Assembly (NCBI RefSeq): GCF_000332195.1 | Contig: NZ_KB235922.1 | Location: forward strand, 2,763,322-2,827,321 | Direction of reading: 5' to 3' | Source: Pleurocapsa sp. PCC 7319 | GTDB lineage: Bacteria; Cyanobacteriota; Cyanobacteriia; Cyanobacteriales; Xenococcaceae | DNA length: 64,000 nt | Shown here: positions 61,158-64,000 of the stretch, one piece after another | How positions within the stretch are numbered: position 1 is the stretch's first letter | Layout of the letters: every line of letters starts with the position of its first letter | Notes under the pieces: generated by a model | Told to the model about the DNA's origin: nothing | What the model saw: only the letters and a program-made list of their open reading frames with translations | Database searches by the model: none | Made by a program: the position numbers and the translations under genes

Positions 61158-61721
61158 GAGGATAATTATCTTTAGGTTTGAGCTTCTTTTATTTTATGGA
61201 GCGAATTTCAATTTAATATCAGATCTTAACTTTATTTATTTAGCCAAATATAAGATTTTTCATCAATCATCATCGATTTTCATGACAATATAGCTTGATG
61301 TGTTAAAGGCTCTTAATAATTATATTGACGATAGAGTTAGGAAGCTTATTGAAGAAATGATTTAAAGAAATTGGAATTTAAGTGGATTCAGGTAAATTTT
61401 GAAATGGCGATAGACGAACTAAGAGATCGATTTTGTCAGGAACTGACAGTAATATGTTGAACTAAAACCTGCTACGCCCCATTTTTTTACCTATACCCAA
61501 AATCGCCTCAATTAATAGCAGAGTAAGTTAAAAAATGATTTAACATTGTGTGTGTGAATTCTCCTTCAAAATCATTTCGTAGCGTAAGCGTAGAAACTAA
61601 TTTAGTTTTAGTAGGGGATGGAGCTTTCAAAGGGCGTAATGCAATTATGCCCATAGTCCTTCATGAATCGAAACGGGCGACATCAATAGATAACCACTAA
61701 TTAAAGCCAAAACCTTGAATA
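61158..61721. other. 560-bp spacer with a palindromic GGGC repeat
   Basis: No gene detected. GGGCGTAAT and ATTATGCCC (61632-61652) form a near-perfect hairpin of the common GGGC-GTAAT-GCAATTA-CGCCC repeat type. The sequence TTTCGTAGCGTAAGCGTAG at about 61576 is another dispersed repeat. Promoters of the divergent protease-like and flavoprotein genes must be here. Confidence 0.55.
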
Positions 61722-62726
61722 ATGTCTAGTAGCAATCCACAAATCATAAATTCTGACTGCATTGTTATCGGTGGTAATATTACAGGATTAATTATCGCTA
61801 CTATTTTGCAGCGTAGGGGAATTAAGGTAACACTATTAGATCAGTGTAGAGACATCGGTGGACGTTTAGCTACTCGTCGCATTAGCCAGGAAAAGTCGAT
61901 TGAAGGGGTATTTGATTCTGGCATTCAATATCTCAGTGTCAAAAATCCTCAATTTCAGGTTTGGGTAGATGATTGGCTAAAGCATAAGGTGATTAAAGAA
62001 TGGTGTCAGGGTTTTGGAGAAGTAGATGGAAAACCTCGCTACTGTGGTATCAATGGTATGAGTGAAATTGCCAAGTATTTGGCGAAAAATTTGGATGTTC
62101 ATACCAGCACTAAAATCATTGAGTTTAGCTACGAAAAGAAATGGCTGATAGGAACCCAGAGCGAGCGACAATATCAAGGAGATATGCTAGCGATGACTTC
62201 TCCCATACCCGAATCTCTGTCTTTACTAGATGCTTCTTTTATACCTCTACCTTTGGAGATTAGATTCTCTTTAGAACAAATTGAATACGATAGCTGCATT
62301 GTTGTTTTAGCTCTGTTAGAAAAACCTAGTAATATTCCTGCGCCAGGAGGGATAAGTTTAGAAGATGATTCTTTAGTTTGGTTGGCGGATAATCATCAAA
62401 AAGGAATTTCTCCTGACGGTTATGCGATAACTCTTCTTGCCACTCCTAAGTTTAGTGATTACTATTGGGATAGTGATGATGTCGAAATTGTCTATAAATT
62501 AGTTACCGCAGCAGCCGATTACTTAGATTCCCCCGTAATTAAATATCAGGTGCATCGCTGGCGTTATAGCTCGCCTAAGACTTTTTATAATGAATCTTGT
62601 TTGGGGTTATTAGAATTGCCTTTGGTAATGGCAGGAGATGCCTTTGTTGACCCCACATTAGAAGGATCAGTAATGTCAGGCATGGCTGCTGGAGAATTAA
62701 TCTGTCAAAGGTTTAGAGTTTATTGA
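61722..62726 (+). CDS. FAD-dependent amine-oxidase/renalase-like protein
   Basis: 334 aa. The Rossmann FAD site is at the start (DCIVIGGNITGLIIATILQR, with Asn in place of one Gly-region residue), then VTLLDQCRDIGGRLATRR, the R-x-G-G-R-x-x-T-R motif common to renalase-like and amine-oxidase-fold proteins. DSGIQYLSV and KPRYCGINGMSEIAKYLAK follow. The C-terminus has VMAGDAFVDPTLEGSVMSG, the conserved FAD-ribityl region. The substrate is unknown; renalases oxidise off-pathway NAD(P)H isomers. ATG 61722. It converges with leuC across a strong hairpin. Confidence 0.82.
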   Translation: MSSSNPQIINSDCIVIGGNITGLIIATILQRRGIKVTLLDQCRDIGGRLATRRISQEKSIEGVFDSGIQYLSVKNPQFQVWVDDWLKHKVIKEWCQGFGEVDGKPRYCGINGMSEIAKYLAKNLDVHTSTKIIEFSYEKKWLIGTQSERQYQGDMLAMTSPIPESLSLLDASFIPLPLEIRFSLEQIEYDSCIVVLALLEKPSNIPAPGGISLEDDSLVWLADNHQKGISPDGYAITLLATPKFSDYYWDSDDVEIVYKLVTAAADYLDSPVIKYQVHRWRYSSPKTFYNESCLGLLELPLVMAGDAFVDPTLEGSVMSGMAAGELICQRFRVY

Positions 62727-62780
62727 CGCTCCCGTCGCTAAAGCGATGAATTCTTGTATCACCCCAAATTAACTAGATGA

Positions 62781-62821
62781 GGTCGCGTCTTTCGAGGAAA
62801 CCTCGAAAGTTTAAGACGACC
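62781..62821. terminator. bidirectional hairpin between convergent flavoprotein and leuC genes
   Basis: CTTTCGAGG (62789-62797) and CCTCGAAAG (62801-62809) are perfectly complementary around AAA; outside them GGTCG (62781-62785) pairs with CGACC (62817-62821). It lies between two convergent genes and so may end transcription in both directions, although T runs are weak. Confidence 0.6.
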
Positions 62822-62867
62822 GTGAGAACAACAAATGTAGAAAACACATCCCCCTCTAAGAAAGGTA

Positions 62868-64000
62868 TTATATTTCCCGTACATCAGCAACTTTACCTTT
62901 AATTGCTGCGGCTACTACCATTGCAGGACTCATCAAGAGAGTTCTACCAGTGGATGAACCCTGGCGACCTTTGAAATTACGGTTAGAAGAGGAAGCACTA
63001 ATCTGATCTCCTTCGAGCTTATCAGGATTCATTGCCAGACACATGGAACAGCCTGGTTCACGCCATTCAAATCCAGCTTGTTCAAAGATTTTATTTAAGC
63101 CTTCGGCTTCGGCTTCTTGCTTGACTCTTTCTGAACCCGGAACCACAAAAGCTTTAACTCCCGATGCTACATGATTTCCCTGAGCTACCTTGGCTGCTTC
63201 ACGCAGGTCACTGATCCTACCATTGGTACAGCTACCAATAAAACAGACATCTATTTTCGTTCCTTTAATGGGCTTGCCGGGAGTTAGTTTCATGTAGCGA
63301 TAGGCTTCTTTGGCGATCGCGCGCTCGTCTTGAGGTAAGTCATCAGCAAGAGGAATTGGATCGCTAATCCCCAATCCCTGTCCTGGAGTAATCCCCCAAG
63401 TTACTGTAGGTTCGATTTCAGCAGCATCAAACCTTACCACATCATCATATACAGCATTATCATCACTACGTATACTTTGCCACCACTTAACTGCTTGGTT
63501 CCAAGCTTCTCCTTGGGGTGCAAAATCTCGATCTTTGAGGTAAGAAAATGTAGTTTCATCGGGGTTGATATAACCACAGCGCGCTCCACCTTCTATTGAC
63601 ATATTGCAAACGGTCATTCGTTCTTCCATGCTCATAGCCTCAAAGGTAGTACCAGCAAATTCGTAGGCATAACCCACCCCACCTTTGACACCAAGCTGAC
63701 GAATAATATGAAGAATTACATCTTTAGCAAAAACACCGTGAGATAGTTGACCATTAATTTCAATTTTGCGGACTTTAAGTTTAGTCAGAGCAAGGGTTTG
63801 GGAAGCAAGAACATCCCTAACTTGAGAAGTGCCAACTCCAAAAGCGATCGCCCCAAATGCACCATGAGTCGAGGTGTGGGAATCACCGCAGGCAACAGTC
63901 ATCCCAGGTTGAGTTAAACCCTGCTCAGGAGCTATAACATGCACTATGCCTTGTTTACCAGAGCCAACATTATAAAACCTAATGCCATAATCTTTGGTAT
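62868..64000 (-). CDS. leuC: 3-isopropylmalate dehydratase large subunit, N-terminal part outside window
   Basis: The frame continues past the right edge ([20 protein letters not shown] is readable upstream of the Met at 63944), so about 90-100 N-terminal residues are missing. It isomerises 2- to 3-isopropylmalate in leucine synthesis together with LeuD, using a [4Fe-4S] cluster. Motifs: [38 protein letters not shown] and [14 protein letters not shown] with the three cluster Cys, then NRNFKGRQG. The C-terminus is complete (GKVADVREI). leuD is not in the window downstream, within the 140 bp before the convergent gene. Confidence 0.95.
   Translation of the reverse strand, partial: TKDYGIRFYNVGSGKQGIVHVIAPEQGLTQPGMTVACGDSHTSTHGAFGAIAFGVGTSQVRDVLASQTLALTKLKVRKIEINGQLSHGVFAKDVILHIIRQLGVKGGVGYAYEFAGTTFEAMSMEERMTVCNMSIEGGARCGYINPDETTFSYLKDRDFAPQGEAWNQAVKWWQSIRSDDNAVYDDVVRFDAAEIEPTVTWGITPGQGLGISDPIPLADDLPQDERAIAKEAYRYMKLTPGKPIKGTKIDVCFIGSCTNGRISDLREAAKVAQGNHVASGVKAFVVPGSERVKQEAEAEGLNKIFEQAGFEWREPGCSMCLAMNPDKLEGDQISASSSNRNFKGRQGSSTGRTLLMSPAMVVAAAIKGKVADVREI

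Noticed and set aside
1-64000. tRNA or rRNA genes
   Set aside because: No cloverleaf-like T-arm/anticodon combination or rRNA core sequence was noticed in the spacers; a covariance-model search would be decisive.

Overview
The window is chromosomal DNA from a cyanobacterium. The octamer GCGATCGC (HIP1) and its cores are scattered through genes and spacers. Many genes are of types typical of cyanobacteria: a CSP41-like epimerase, the CobT variant family, a DUF2232 membrane protein, type II NADH dehydrogenase, the small conserved proteins next to tgt and ispG, and IspG. The base composition is A+T-rich, intergenic heptamer repeats are common and there are many IS remnants, which would suit a unicellular or baeocyte-forming (Pleurocapsales-like) lineage. 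That placement is inference. No tRNA, rRNA or CRISPR array was seen.

Layout. 1-3.4 kb: a 5'-truncated IS1634 transposase, an aminoglycoside 3-N-acetyltransferase-like gene and a MazF/PemK-type toxin-antitoxin pair. 3.7-5.9 kb: a cytoplasmic alpha-amylase with rsmE. 5.9-8 kb: dense small repeats, a Rieske oxygenase, an IS630 scrap and a complete 127-bp MITE with an 8-bp target duplication. 8-16.5 kb: NDH-2, DUF924, methyltransferase, SDR, an unusual CNB/AAA+/polyferredoxin membrane fusion, GNAT and cobS. 16.7-22.4 kb: tgt, a hypF scrap, a methyltransferase, an unknown protein and a short glgB. 22.5-25 kb: OYE-family reductase, SDR and an IS1182 scrap. 25-34.4 kb: small conserved proteins, ispG, a CBS protein, a C39-like membrane protease, an IS605-type TnpB element, aroE, a geranylgeranyl-reductase-like flavoprotein and prfC.

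34.7-38.7 kb is an accessory island. A BrnT/BrnA-type pair lies beside a GFA-family gene split by an IS4-family element (9-bp target duplication). That element carries a passenger gene, which is itself split by an IS630 element, and the IS630 transposase has in turn been hit by 23-27-bp dispersed repeats. Every layer can be undone on paper to restore reading frames.

38.8-44.1 kb is a co-oriented, visibly G+C-richer block: secreted DUF3604 protein, HupE/UreJ-like membrane protein, membrane-anchored parvulin and a His-rich zinc-type CDF transporter. It reads as a possible metal-linked envelope module.

44.5-64 kb is mostly housekeeping: CSP41-like, pgsA, sugar transferase, a Crp-family regulator, DUF2232, cobT, a Tat lipoprotein binding protein, a short recQ, mutS, a diguanylate cyclase, a truncated folK after a small HTH gene, a hydrogenase-maturation-protease-like protein, a renalase-like flavoprotein and leuC (running off the right edge).

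The most notable new observations are: (i) very small palindromic repeats inserted in coding DNA exactly at GCGATCGC-type sites between GAT and CGC; (ii) the three-layer nested insertion; (iii) the CNB/AAA+/polyferredoxin fusion in an organism group without sigma-54; and (iv) the DUF3604/HupE/parvulin/CDF block.
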